A DNA stretch of 61,031 nucleotides, from NCBI GenBank assembly GCA_024278955.1, contig JAJRSE010000008.1, positions 1-61,031 of the forward strand, given 5' to 3'. The notes beneath the pieces are model-generated. The model worked only from the letters and a program-made list of their open reading frames with translations. It did no database searches and was not told the origin of the DNA. The position numbers and the translations under genes were made by a program. Source of the stretch: Planctomycetota bacterium. Lineage in GTDB: Bacteria > Planctomycetota > Planctomycetia > Pirellulales > Lacipirellulaceae. The first letter of the stretch is position 1. Each line of letters begins with the position of its first letter. Positions 15,556-24,960 of the stretch are shown in pieces.

Positions 15556-15766
15556 GGCTAATTTTTCCCATCTCGTGAACGGTTACCGTGTGCCTGAGTT
15601 TCTCCCGCATTTTCTTTTGCGAATTCAACACTCCGAGAACAATTTCCTTCGCCCTCTCGTAATCGAGCAAACGGCGACGACGAGGGCACGGAAATGTCAG
15701 CTCATGGGTTTCGCCACGGCCATCCAAGTGTTTGCCACGTTTTCGATGAGGCTTGCGAAGTGGCAT
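15548..15766 (-). pseudogene. N-terminal relic of a REP-associated tyrosine transposase (RAYT)
   Basis: 72 codons from ATG 15766 encode MPLRKPHRKRGKHLDGRGET, then HELTFPCPRRRRLLDYERAKE. This resembles the start of IS200/IS605-like RAYT proteins (…HAHxLTFSCxxRRPLL). The catalytic HUH motif and Tyr that lie further on are missing, because the frame leaves the family and stops within the CACAGATAAACACGG-type repeat. So only about 60 of roughly 200 expected residues remain. REP-like hairpins surround it (15818-15841, 15418-15555). It cannot act as a transposase. Confidence 0.65.
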
Positions 15767-16162
<396 letters not shown>

Positions 16163-16504
16163 ATGAGCACTCGTTCAATTTCATATGATGAATCCTTTAG
16201 AAAGGACACACTTTCGTTTTTCAAATCGGCATTTGCAGAAGCGGGGTTCCAATTCGATCTCACGACCAAAGACCAAGATCTGAATTCCATACCAGACAGT
16301 TACCAAAAAACAGGCGGCAACTTTTGGATTATCCAGGGACAAAGTGGATCGCAAATCATTGGTGCCATCGGTCTGCGTAGGTTAGATGGAGACACCATGG
16401 AGTTAAAGCGATTCTTTGTGCTTCGCAAATCGCAGGGGAATGGAATCGGTGCAGGACTACTTGGCAGAGCCCTGGGGCAAGAAGACGGGGACAGGTCCAG
16501 ATAA
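16163..16504 (+). pseudogene. GNAT acetyltransferase, C-terminally truncated by a REP-like element
   Basis: 113 aa. The body MSTRSISYDESFRKDTLSFF through IIGAIGLRRLDGDTMELKRFFVLRKSQGNGIGAGLL shows GNAT motif C/D and motif A (QGNGIGxGL binds acetyl-CoA pyrophosphate). A normal GNAT protein runs a further 40-60 residues (motif B). Here the frame enters GACGGGGACAGGTCCAG at about 16485, the left arm of an inverted repeat, and stops at 16504. The gene has thus been cut by the element; the remaining protein lacks part of the fold and is probably inactive. Confidence 0.65.
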
Positions 16505-16596
16505 TTGAAGATTTGAGGTAAACAGGGATTGCAAGTCTCTGTGATTTCGGGATTTGCCATAGGGAAAAACCTACTAACTGGACCTGTCCCCGTTTT
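16485..16596. repeat. Small MITE/REP element with GGGGACAGGTCCAG ends
   Basis: The left arm GACGGGGACAGGTCCAG (about 16485-16501) and the right arm CTGGACCTGTCCCCG (about 16578-16592) are inverted around an interior of roughly 75 bases. A second partial inverted pair GAGGTAAA / TTTACCTC lies inside and outside. The element truncates the GNAT gene on one side, and its edge supplies the stop codon of the GH5 gene on the other. Confidence 0.65.
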
Positions 16597-16599
16597 ACC

Positions 16600-19593
16600 T
16601 CAGGGACGACTGAGTAAACCGTTATTGTGTTTCCGGATAAGAGCGATGATCTCCTCATCCGAAAATCCGGCCTCGGTGATATCCATAGGGTCCCAAGAGC
16701 CTTCGCTCCAAAGAAAAGCGTTTGTTACCGGGTTTTGAGTCGGCTGATTATTCAAAAACTTCAATAAAGCTCGGTGGTAATCGACGCGAAAATTGCGCAT
16801 TTCTTCCGACTTCCAAGGGTTTTGCAGGATATTGTCGCTGCCTTGCCAGGGAGTTTTTGCAGCAAGGCTAGGAGTCATTGCAGGGCGCGCGCCCTCGGTG
16901 CATCCCCCGATGCCGACTTCCGAGAAATGGAGGGGCATGCCGACGGGGACCGCGACGCCGCTTGTTTTCATTTCGACGAGAAAGTGCTCAACCGATTTCG
17001 AGAAACTACTTGGCTTAGGCGGCATTTCAAACCAACTGTAATTTGAAATGCCGACAAAATCGCTCTTCTCGATAAGGCGTTGAACCTCTTGTTGTTGTTC
17101 TGGCGTGTGGTGGTCCTCTCCAGCAACTCGATTGAAATTCAAACTGACACCCAACTTAATATGGGGCAAGCGGTCGTCAGCCCGAAGGCTCTTCATAAGA
17201 CTCTGATACGACCTGGCATGGGCAAAGACGCTTCGTCCCATTTCTCCGGCGAGTGAGAGTTCCACATGCGTCGTTGGCTTGGCTGTTGCGGCGATTGCGT
17301 TGGCAATCGGAGTGAGGAGCGATTCTTGGTAGTTGTACCCTCCGTATTTCACCAAGGGATCAAACTGAAAAGCATTTCTCCAATCCTCCACTTCGCCCCA
17401 TGAATTGAGGTGGGCCAGGATAGAGATGTCCATTTCCTCAGCAACAGCCGCCTCAAAAGTCTGCTGAATCGCCTTTTGAAACTCCGCCAACGATTGCTCG
17501 TTGAGCGGCACGTACTTGCCATGTTGCAGCGTCCCAAAACCGACCACTTGGCGATTTTCATCAATCTCGCACAACAGTGTGACAACCACATTCACGCACT
17601 TGCAGTGCAACTCGGCAGCACGTCGAACCGCCCGGACCCCCTCTTTTTGGTGAGGCTTGTGGAACAGCAGGATCGAGGGATTCAGAGGCGAGGCCTGCGC
17701 TGCCTGACGCGGTTCTTGTCCACCGTATCGGATTTCCACCCGAGACAATTGCACTGTTCCTTCTGCTTTTTTCGACTTGTTTGCCGGCAGAGAAATACGC
17801 AGGAACTTTACGTCTTGGGAATCAATCTGCCCTGAGAGCAACACCGGATGACGATAGCCGTAGTCACTCGTCCCAACCGCTACCGTCTGACGTTCACTCT
17901 GACAGGCAGAAAACTTTTTCCCCTCTGAAGAACATTCAACCGTAAGCTCTGGCGTTTCATTTGTCATGAACAGATAGGCGTGCCATTGGTTGATCGGCTG
18001 GTCGACCTGATAGGTAACCGAGCTTCCGGCCAAAAGTTGTAGGCGATGAATATCTTCTTGCGTCTTTCTATCGTCACCAGAAACAGCGGCGACGCCTCCG
18101 CGATGGCTGGCCAGTTGTTCTAGATCCATGCATTCGTCAACAAGTACTTTCCAACGTGTTTTTACTGGCCCTACGACATTCGAGGGGGGCGAACTGCCTC
18201 CCGCATGGTTCGCACGCACGCGATAAAAGTAGGTCTGTCCGACCAGGGCGGACTCATCATGGAACAACGGCCGATACTGCACGTGTGCATCTGAAATTTT
18301 TTGGGCAATCACTTTCCAGGGGCCCTTCGGGCTGTCGGAACGCTCGATGTCGTAGTGTTCGGCGCCAGCCGAACCTCGCCAGGAGATCGCGCCGACATCC
18401 TCAATTGGCAACAAAATTGGTGAGGCAGGCAGCTTCCGAAATGGGACAGGCAACCCGCGAATGGCATAGGCGCTGTTTCGCATGAGATTCAGAATTTTTC
18501 GTTCTTTGTAGGGCTCGCCACTATCAAACCCTGGCCAATGATAGGCTTTGCAGACAGCGTCGGAGGTTGCTTCGCAATGCCAGTAAAATCCTCCATCTCG
18601 ATTATGAACCCTCAGGCTCCAAAGCAGTGCGCCAGAGATTTCTTGTTCGACGACCGTTTTGAGAACCTCCTCGATGGCTTCGGCCGAGACAAATCCAAAC
18701 TCGCCTACAAAATAGGGTTTGATGCCGGCCGTTTTCGCACGAGCTTTTAGGATTGCGGGAACGAATTGTTTGTCAATGGTCGGATAGTGATGGGTGGTAA
18801 TCACATCGATATTGGGATCGTCGAGTGATTCTTGGCGGACACCGTGCAGGGCATAGCCGTCAATGAGCAGGTGATTGGAATCGATACTCTTGATCGTAGC
18901 AGCGATGCGACGCGTCCACTCGGGTGTGCAATCTAGTTCGTTGCCAGTTTCCCATCCGAAGATGGCGGGATCGTCTTTGTAGAGAACGCCGGTGATCGTG
19001 TTCTTGCGGTTAAGAGTATGACGAATTGTGGCTTGGAAATCTGCGATCAATTGTTCGTCGGTCCAAAACTCTTTCGCTTCTTTGCCTCGAAATTTGGCAT
19101 ACTCGGCGATTCCGCCCCACCAGTGCCAGTTGTCGACGAAGGGGATAATGACGCGAACGCCTTTTTCGTTTGCTGTCGCCAGCACTTGGTCGAGTACTCG
19201 GTAGGCCTTCTCATTGAAATCGCCTGGACCGCGCACAAAGACGTGCTCGCCCATATCAGCCCCCTCGCGATGCACGCTCAGCACATAAATTCGCACAACG
19301 GTACCGCCCATTTGACGGATCGATTCAAGAGCGTCGTCGATTTCATACTTATTGGGCCAACGCCACGGGTTGGGTTTGAGAAACGAAAAATTATCTTCCA
19401 CAAGATGCAAGTTGGGCAAGTTAAAGGAGATGAATCGAAATTCATCCTCGCCCAAATAAAGCTTATCGACTTTGCGGACGACAAACTGGGACATCGACTT
19501 GCTGTCGGCTTCTAATGCAAACGAAGGGCAAGCCACCGTGCCCAAATAAATCGCACTCAAGGCGAAAAGTAAAACGTGCTGAAATTTTTTCAT
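16600..19593 (-). CDS. Secreted two-barrel GH5-type beta-mannanase with FnIII linker
   Basis: 997 aa from ATG 19593 (AGAGGT upstream; an ATG 6 bases earlier sits too close to it). It has a signal peptide (KKFQHVLLFALSAIYLG), then a GH5 TIM barrel at about residues 35-370 resembling subfamily-7 endo-beta-1,4-mannanases. The acid/base Glu is in WETGNELD (about 219) and the nucleophile in VGEFGF (about 298). An FnIII-like segment (about 395-470) and a beta-rich region (about 490-640) follow. A second barrel-like part (about 650-990) has LSLAGEMGR, DFVGISNYSWF and LHFSEVGIGG, similar in layout to GH113-like enzymes. Last gene of the GH130-symporter-GH5 operon. The stop TGA lies in the edge of a REP-like element, so the last residues may be new. 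Confidence 0.85.
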   Translation of the reverse strand: MKKFQHVLLFALSAIYLGTVACPSFALEADSKSMSQFVVRKVDKLYLGEDEFRFISFNLPNLHLVEDNFSFLKPNPWRWPNKYEIDDALESIRQMGGTVVRIYVLSVHREGADMGEHVFVRGPGDFNEKAYRVLDQVLATANEKGVRVIIPFVDNWHWWGGIAEYAKFRGKEAKEFWTDEQLIADFQATIRHTLNRKNTITGVLYKDDPAIFGWETGNELDCTPEWTRRIAATIKSIDSNHLLIDGYALHGVRQESLDDPNIDVITTHHYPTIDKQFVPAILKARAKTAGIKPYFVGEFGFVSAEAIEEVLKTVVEQEISGALLWSLRVHNRDGGFYWHCEATSDAVCKAYHWPGFDSGEPYKERKILNLMRNSAYAIRGLPVPFRKLPASPILLPIEDVGAISWRGSAGAEHYDIERSDSPKGPWKVIAQKISDAHVQYRPLFHDESALVGQTYFYRVRANHAGGSSPPSNVVGPVKTRWKVLVDECMDLEQLASHRGGVAAVSGDDRKTQEDIHRLQLLAGSSVTYQVDQPINQWHAYLFMTNETPELTVECSSEGKKFSACQSERQTVAVGTSDYGYRHPVLLSGQIDSQDVKFLRISLPANKSKKAEGTVQLSRVEIRYGGQEPRQAAQASPLNPSILLFHKPHQKEGVRAVRRAAELHCKCVNVVVTLLCEIDENRQVVGFGTLQHGKYVPLNEQSLAEFQKAIQQTFEAAVAEEMDISILAHLNSWGEVEDWRNAFQFDPLVKYGGYNYQESLLTPIANAIAATAKPTTHVELSLAGEMGRSVFAHARSYQSLMKSLRADDRLPHIKLGVSLNFNRVAGEDHHTPEQQQEVQRLIEKSDFVGISNYSWFEMPPKPSSFSKSVEHFLVEMKTSGVAVPVGMPLHFSEVGIGGCTEGARPAMTPSLAAKTPWQGSDNILQNPWKSEEMRNFRVDYHRALLKFLNNQPTQNPVTNAFLWSEGSWDPMDITEAGFSDEEIIALIRKHNNGLLSRP

Positions 19594-19624
19594 CGACATA
19601 CCTCTTCTGTCTGGGAGATATCTG

Positions 19625-21517
19625 CTAGTCGGTAGACTTTGATCCGTCGCAATTGGCGGCCATGTCTGTAGGGTGATCTTGAAGTTTATCGTACCAATTA
19701 AATTTCAATAGAATGGAGGTGGCCATGACAAGGATCAAAGAAACCAGAAGTGAGCGGTAGTCTTTGATCACAAGGTAAATCCCCGTCGCGGTGAGCGAAG
19801 TTTGCCAGACGATGCCGATCGCCACATTCAACATGTCCCGGCGAAAATCGGTATTTGCCTCAACCCGGGGGTCCTCAGCAACAACCAACTTATGAATCGG
19901 CCCCCAGAATCCCCAAGGGCGTACCTTGCGATAAAAATTTTTGAGCGTTTCCGTCTCATCGGGCTGGGAGAGCAGGGCTCCGAGGATGCAGCCTAGCAGG
20001 GACAATGCGAAAATTACGGGGAAAAGATAAATGGGCTTGATCGGTGCTAAGACTTCAGCCTCGGCTAGACGACTGGCAATTTCTGGCACTACGCCTGCTC
20101 CGACAATACCTGCGACCATCCCCCAAAAGTACCCGTAGCTATTAAAGCGCCACCAAATCCATTTCAACAAATTCGCCGCCGTGTAGCCGCCATAGAGGGC
20201 CGTGACAATCCATTGGACAATCGAGCTAAGCGATTCAACAACCATACCAATCGTTGTGCCGATGACCACCACAGCAATCGAGACCGCGTAGCTCATCCAA
20301 ATGTAGGTTCTATCGCTCGCGTTGGGATTGAAATAGCGTTTGTAAATATCGTTAACCACATAGGCTGGCGCAGCGTTGACTGTCGCCGCGTAAGTCGACA
20401 TGAATGCCGCAAGAAGTGCCGCGATTAAGAGCCCAAGCAACCCAACAGGCATGAACTCTTTCATCGCCAAGGGCAAGATTTCTTCAAAGTCGACCGCATC
20501 GCCCATTGCGTTTAACTGTCCGGTGAAAAAAACCAAGGCGAGAACGGTCAATCCGGCGACGAGCATATAACGTGGGATGAGCAGGACCACATTCACAAGC
20601 CCGCTCATGTACGCCGCTTCGCGTGGGGTGCGTGCCGATAGTACGCGCTGCATATCGTAGTTCGGCGCCGGGCCGGCGGTACTTTGTAGGGTCCCTTTCA
20701 GTAACATTAGGCCAACAAAGAACGAGAAGAATTCCCAACCATCCGATGCAATCTTGTCGTTCGCCGCAGGCATCAAGGTCGACCAATCCAGATCGAGATG
20801 CTTGCCGAAAAAAATCTGTCCCCAGCCGTCAGGCACGGCTGCTGCGAGCATTTCAGGCGAAACCGCCTGCATGGCAACGATACCAACCCAAATGCAGGCA
20901 ACGGTCATGATGCCAAACTGCAAGACCTCGGTAAACACAACACTAAACATACCACCTTTGACAACGTAGAGAGTTGTGATCGAGGAGACGATCAGGCCGT
21001 AAAGTTTTACGTTCATTGCGGGATCGCTTGAAAGTGTCCACGGCAAGAATGCCGCTGAAAATTTGGCAACACCAATGAACCCATAAGCCAGGAAGCCGAC
21101 TACGTTGATTAACGCAAACAACACGACGATCAGATGAGCCAACTGAGCACCGCGTCCATCGCCAAATCGAAAGCGGATCCACTCAGCTCCGGTCATCACG
21201 CCCGAGCGGCGTAACCAGATCGAAAGGAACACCATCATGAAAATTTGATTAAAGACAGGCCACAGCCAAGGAATCCACACGCTTTTGAGCCCGTAGACAA
21301 ACAGCAGATAGACCATCCACATTGTGCCGCTGATGTCGAACATGCCTGAGGCATTCGACAGACCAAGCATGTACCAAGGAATCGTATTGCCACCAAGAAA
21401 GTAGCTATTGAGATTTTTCGATGCCCGCTTTGAGATCCAAAAACCAATGGCAACCGTGACGAGGAGGTAACAAAGAACAATTGCCTGGTCGATTGCGTGA
21501 AGTTTGAAATTTTCCAT
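19625..21517 (-). CDS. Sodium:solute symporter (SSS family)
   Basis: 630-aa inner-membrane transporter with about 13-15 predicted helices. The start IVLCYLLVTVAIGFWISKRA, then NLNSYFLGGNTIPWYMLGLSNASGMFDISG (about residues 36-65, read in parts) is the SSS core signature, with conserved helix TM1 and Na+ site residues. The C-terminal half has further helices and a cytoplasmic loop with DFRRDML. It lies between the GH130 phosphorylase and the GH5 mannanase (25 bases), so uptake of mannose or mannooligosaccharides is the likely role; the substrate is inferred only. AGGAGC precedes the ATG. Confidence 0.9.
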   Translation of the reverse strand: MENFKLHAIDQAIVLCYLLVTVAIGFWISKRASKNLNSYFLGGNTIPWYMLGLSNASGMFDISGTMWMVYLLFVYGLKSVWIPWLWPVFNQIFMMVFLSIWLRRSGVMTGAEWIRFRFGDGRGAQLAHLIVVLFALINVVGFLAYGFIGVAKFSAAFLPWTLSSDPAMNVKLYGLIVSSITTLYVVKGGMFSVVFTEVLQFGIMTVACIWVGIVAMQAVSPEMLAAAVPDGWGQIFFGKHLDLDWSTLMPAANDKIASDGWEFFSFFVGLMLLKGTLQSTAGPAPNYDMQRVLSARTPREAAYMSGLVNVVLLIPRYMLVAGLTVLALVFFTGQLNAMGDAVDFEEILPLAMKEFMPVGLLGLLIAALLAAFMSTYAATVNAAPAYVVNDIYKRYFNPNASDRTYIWMSYAVSIAVVVIGTTIGMVVESLSSIVQWIVTALYGGYTAANLLKWIWWRFNSYGYFWGMVAGIVGAGVVPEIASRLAEAEVLAPIKPIYLFPVIFALSLLGCILGALLSQPDETETLKNFYRKVRPWGFWGPIHKLVVAEDPRVEANTDFRRDMLNVAIGIVWQTSLTATGIYLVIKDYRSLLVSLILVMATSILLKFNWYDKLQDHPTDMAANCDGSKSTD

Positions 21518-21612
21518 GGGAAACGGCTGAAGCTCCTTGCTTTTTCTTTAGATCTTCAGCCGCGGTTGAATCGCTAGGCTTCAAGGGGCACACGCACTCC
21601 TAGTGCTTACAA

Positions 21613-22680
21613 CTAGAAGACGCGCGAGTTCTCTTTCGTAAACTCAAGTAGCTCGCTTAGGTGAGCATAAGCAAGACAAGAACTCGTGTCGGCTGCACCG
21701 TAGTAGACGGCGAGGCGATCTTGAGCCACATCGCACAAAGCGGCACAGGGGAATACTACGTTGGGCACATGACCGCTCACCTCGTAGCGAGCCTCGGGAG
21801 TCATGACGTGTTGGTCTGTGCGGTAAAGTACTTTCCAAGGCTCGTCGAGGTCGAGCAATGCGGCACCCATGCTGTAGACAAACCCATTGCAGGTATCCAT
21901 CACACCGTGATAGATCATCAGCCAACCCTCTTCCGTTTCAATCGGAATTGGGCCGGCACCAACTTTCGTTCGCTGCCACCATTGTCCCACTTCATCGCCA
22001 CCTTTTCGCATCACCAATCGATGTTCGCCCCAATACTTCATGTCGGGGCTCTGGCTAACGAAGATATCTCCAAACGGCGTATGCCCGTCGTCGCTGGGTC
22101 GACTAAGCATGACAAATTTCCCGTTGATGCGACGGGGAAACAGGACCCCATTACGATTGAACGGAAGAAATGCGTTTTCCATTCGGGTGAAACTATGAAA
22201 GTCTTTGGTCCTAGCGATACTTATTGTGGGCCCGTTGTGCCCTCCGCACCAAGTGATGTAGTAGGTGTCTTCTATTTTGCAAACGCGAGGATCGTAAGCA
22301 TAATCGTCGACGGTCGGTCGCGTCGTCTCGTAAGAAAAATCAATAGGCTGAGGCTCAATATGCCATTGCAACCCGTCTTCGCTCCAACCCGCATGGAGAT
22401 GCGGGAAGCGCGAACGAAGTTCAACACGAAAAACGCCGACAAAGCCATCGCCAAAGGGCACCACAGCACTGTTGTAGATACCCTGCGCGCCGGGCATGTG
22501 GTGGGGGCCAATCAAAGGATTTCCGTCATGACGCCAAAAAAGGTCCGTCGATCCCGCACGTCGATGCTGCCAGGGAACAGTCGCGGAAAGCTTGCTGCTC
22601 GACTCGTCGGCCTTGCTTGCAGGCAAAACGGTCATGGTCGCCCCATTAGCCAAGTTCGCACTTTCGGTTTTTTTGGTCAT
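21613..22680 (-). CDS. GH130 family mannoside phosphorylase
   Basis: 355-aa cytoplasmic five-bladed propeller enzyme that phosphorolyses beta-1,4-mannosides (mannosyl-glucose or mannooligosaccharides) to mannose-1-phosphate. Family landmarks: NPLIGPHHMPGAQGIYNSAVV (split, about residues 54-74), YAYDPRVCKIEDTYYITW (about 127-144), the catalytic-site Asp in DPR, GRNGVLFP-like NRNGVLFPRRINGKFVM (about 179-195) and KVGAGPIPIETEEGWLMIYHG (split, about 245-265). First gene of the operon, divergent from the LacI-type regulator. Subfamily and precise substrate cannot be fixed by eye. The 350-aa ORF on the other strand is a shadow. Confidence 0.88.
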   Translation of the reverse strand: MTKKTESANLANGATMTVLPASKADESSSKLSATVPWQHRRAGSTDLFWRHDGNPLIGPHHMPGAQGIYNSAVVPFGDGFVGVFRVELRSRFPHLHAGWSEDGLQWHIEPQPIDFSYETTRPTVDDYAYDPRVCKIEDTYYITWCGGHNGPTISIARTKDFHSFTRMENAFLPFNRNGVLFPRRINGKFVMLSRPSDDGHTPFGDIFVSQSPDMKYWGEHRLVMRKGGDEVGQWWQRTKVGAGPIPIETEEGWLMIYHGVMDTCNGFVYSMGAALLDLDEPWKVLYRTDQHVMTPEARYEVSGHVPNVVFPCAALCDVAQDRLAVYYGAADTSSCLAYAHLSELLEFTKENSRVF

Positions 22681-22881
22681 TACAATCGTTCTCTCTGCTC
22701 AGTTCTTCGTTAGCTCTTTGACAAGTGCCCGACCCGATAGGCGGCCAAGCAAGGTAGGATGATAGTCTGCAGTATTCAAGCAGTTGCCAAAAAAGATGCA
22801 GACTTCGGCCTTGCATTCGACCTACGACCTTCCAGGTCAGATGAGCGACAACCTTCAGGTTAACATGAGAAGCTATGCAGT

Positions 22882-22893
22882 TCAACTAGTTGA
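22882..22893. promoter_or_regulatory. Palindrome TCAACTAGTTGA, candidate operator
   Basis: Perfect 12-base palindrome in the divergent GH130/lacI promoter region, 14 bases from a larger palindrome. It may be a second regulator half-site cluster. Confidence 0.35.
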
Positions 22894-22906
22894 GCACGAG
22901 ATGCCG

Positions 22907-22929
22907 CATATTTTAGCAGCTAAAATATG
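22907..22929. promoter_or_regulatory. 23-base palindrome, candidate LacI-family operator
   Basis: Arms CATATTTTAGC and GCTAAAATATG are perfectly complementary around one central A, 64 bases before the LacI-type gene and about 230 bases before the GH130 gene. Odd-centred palindromes near 20 bases are usual for this regulator family. Symmetry is certain; binding is inferred. Confidence 0.55.
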
Positions 22930-22992
22930 AAGCTGAATTGTCTTGAGCTAGCATTTAGACGAAGATTATAAGACCCCCCCAGTCAACTGCAC

Positions 22993-24093
22993 ATGAAACG
23001 GCCTCTAGGTATGCCAAGTTCCTCAGCCCCACGCTTAAAAGATGTAGCCAAAGCTGCCAATGTGTCTCTCAGTGCTGCCTCACGCATTCTACGAGGCGAG
23101 CGAGACCGGTTTGGCGAGGCTACCTGCAAACGAGTGATCGAGGCTGCTCAGCGACTTGGATGGCGACGCAACCTGCTCGTCAATGGAATCCAAACTGGCC
23201 GAACCAAGACGATTGGTGTGATGATTCCGCCTTTTGACTCCTTCTGGGTCGACGTGCTAGCGGGTATTCATATTGTTCTGGCTGCGAATGATTACCTACC
23301 GATTACGATCTGGGTCGGCGACTGTCAGGAGATGCCTCACTTCGAGAAAGACGACGACGTCGGCCTAGGACAAATCAGCCGCCTGCTGGATCGTCGTGTT
23401 GACGGCTTGATTCTTTGGCCTTCTTTTGCCGTTGCCTACTACGACCATTATCGTGAACTCATTGAACGCAAAGTTCCAGTCGTTGTTGTGGACCACGAGT
23501 TTTCTGAGGAGAGCATCGCGGACTCGATCGAAACCGACGAAGACCGCTGCGCCAAAGCGGTTGCCGAGCATTTGGTGTCGCTAGGGCATAAGAATATAGC
23601 TTGTTTTTCGTCGCGTGAGACTGCATGGCAAGCTTGGGCGATTCGACGAAGAGAGGCTTTTGAAAAGGCACTGGCCAAACACTCAGACGTAGAAGTCCAG
23701 AGCTGGCGGCTCAATCCCTGGGGAACCGATGGGCTTGAGGTTGCCGAAGAGATTATCACGCAGGATCCGCGTCCGACGGCTGTTTTCTGCGTGACCGACC
23801 ATGAAGCTCTTTTCATGTACGAGGCTGCCGCTATTTTTGGCTTCAACATACCCCACGACATTTCGGTTGTGGGTTTCGCAGACCTGGACTTCGCAGCCAC
23901 ACTCCAGCCTCCGCTGACAACCATGCGTCAGCGGCCCAAGGACATCGGGAGGCGGACTGCCCAGCTGATTCTTGACCGCCTGGATGGCGATTTCACAGAC
24001 CACCCGACGGTTACCATTCGCGTTGGAGCGGATCTCATTGTGCGTGAGTCGACAGCCCCCCCCTCCGCAAATTCGCCAGGCTCGTCTCGCTAG
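22993..24093 (+). CDS. LacI family transcriptional regulator
   Basis: 366 aa. The N-terminal HTH reads RLKDVAKAANVSLSAASRILRGE (about residues 14-36, split), followed by the hinge helix region RLGWRRNLLVNGIQTGRT and a periplasmic-binding-like effector domain starting KTIGVMIP (about 76). DHEALFMYEAA and SVVGFADLDFAATLQPPLTTM (about 290-310) mark the C-terminal lobe typical of sugar-responsive members. It is divergent from the GH130-symporter-GH5 operon with palindromes between, so it probably senses mannose or a mannooligosaccharide; the ligand is inferred. No strong ribosome binding site at ATG 22993; ATG 23011 is a possible alternative. Confidence 0.92.
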   Translation: MKRPLGMPSSSAPRLKDVAKAANVSLSAASRILRGERDRFGEATCKRVIEAAQRLGWRRNLLVNGIQTGRTKTIGVMIPPFDSFWVDVLAGIHIVLAANDYLPITIWVGDCQEMPHFEKDDDVGLGQISRLLDRRVDGLILWPSFAVAYYDHYRELIERKVPVVVVDHEFSEESIADSIETDEDRCAKAVAEHLVSLGHKNIACFSSRETAWQAWAIRRREAFEKALAKHSDVEVQSWRLNPWGTDGLEVAEEIITQDPRPTAVFCVTDHEALFMYEAAAIFGFNIPHDISVVGFADLDFAATLQPPLTTMRQRPKDIGRRTAQLILDRLDGDFTDHPTVTIRVGADLIVRESTAPPSANSPGSSR

Positions 24094-24163
24094 GCAAGCA
24101 TTTGACGGGAATGTGCCGCTGAAATAGGCTTCTGCGGCCTTCCAGCCTTTCGTCTAAAAAGTC

Positions 24164-24192
24164 TTGACATGCTCTTAGCTCAGGTTTAGACT
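24164..24192 (+). promoter_or_regulatory. Candidate promoter of the first mannan-side PEP-CTERM gene
   Basis: TTGACA (24164-24169), 17-base spacer, TAGACT (24187-24192). The -35 box is consensus. It is followed at 24201-24212 by palindrome TAAAGTACTTTA at about the transcription start, so repression there is plausible. Confidence 0.55.
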
Positions 24193-24200
24193 GAGGTTGT

Positions 24201-24212
24201 TAAAGTACTTTA
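24201..24212. promoter_or_regulatory. Palindrome TAAAGTACTTTA at promoter, candidate operator
   Basis: Perfect 12-base palindrome just downstream of the -10 box, with GTTGTT...TGTTAACAAG flanks. Position suits a repressor site; the regulator is unknown (the adjacent LacI-type protein is the obvious candidate). Confidence 0.4.
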
Positions 24213-24306
24213 CCGCGTGTTAACAAGCACTTTTATTGCGGTCGTACGAAAAACGAACCAACTTTTAGTCCTGTCGTCTGTTTGTCTTTTTTGGAGGGAA
24301 GTACTG

Positions 24307-24960
24307 ATGAATTGCAGAAAAAATTCTAAGATGTCGCTACTCTTGGCGGCCTTATTGACAGTTGGACTGTCCTGCGGGTTTGCGTCTGCCCAGGTCATCA
24401 ACGACTTTGATAGCGATCTGGAAAGCTGGCGGTTTGATTTTGGCGCTGGCGGTTCGATTGTGCATGACCCAACTGAGGGATCACCTGGAAATCCCTCGGG
24501 AGCCGCAATGCTAACCTTCGACTTCCCCGGAGGAGGTATCGCGTTTACCGGAGATGTGTTCGGTTCGGAAACCGATCTAACAGGTGCACCGACACTGCTT
24601 TTCGACCTGAAGGTCGATCCGTCGTCTGCTTTGGATGCCTTCGGAAATTATGGATTCATGCAATTCGTCTCTCGCGAGACCGATTCGTACAGCTGGGGTA
24701 ACCAAGCGGGTACCAGCATCCCGGCTGTTTCCGGATGGCAAACCTTTAGCCTGGCAACTTCAGGCGATGGTCTTGGAATGTCTGCAACCCGAGCATTCAC
24801 TCTCCAAGTTTATGGTGGCCCAAGCCAAAATATCCCTGGGGATGTCATTCTGTGGATCGACAACATCCGATTGGTTCCCGAGCCAAGCACGCTGGGTTTG
24901 GCTGGCTTGCTTGCGGTAGTTGGACTGGCCAGTAGTCGTCGCAAAAATCGGTTGGTTTAG
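24307..24960 (+). CDS. PEP-CTERM surface protein with carbohydrate-binding-like domain
   Basis: 217 aa from ATG 24307, preceded by GGAGGG; the frame opens at 24217 but residues before the signal peptide have no support. Signal peptide MSLLLAALLTVGLSCGFASA, then one beta-sandwich domain with DFDSDLESWRFDFG at its start and VILWIDNIRLV at its end. This pattern recalls CBM-type jelly rolls that bind mannan or glucan. A C-terminal VPEPSTLGLAGLLAVVGL plus SSRRKNR is the PEP-CTERM exosortase signal. Placement beside the regulator suggests binding of substrate at the surface; ligand inferred. Confidence 0.8.
   Translation: MNCRKNSKMSLLLAALLTVGLSCGFASAQVINDFDSDLESWRFDFGAGGSIVHDPTEGSPGNPSGAAMLTFDFPGGGIAFTGDVFGSETDLTGAPTLLFDLKVDPSSALDAFGNYGFMQFVSRETDSYSWGNQAGTSIPAVSGWQTFSLATSGDGLGMSATRAFTLQVYGGPSQNIPGDVILWIDNIRLVPEPSTLGLAGLLAVVGLASSRRKNRLV

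Noticed and set aside
21661..22713. 350-aa ORF antisense to the GH130 gene
   Set aside because: It lies entirely opposite a clear GH130 gene, has no signature and no ribosome binding site; its openness follows from codon bias of the real gene.
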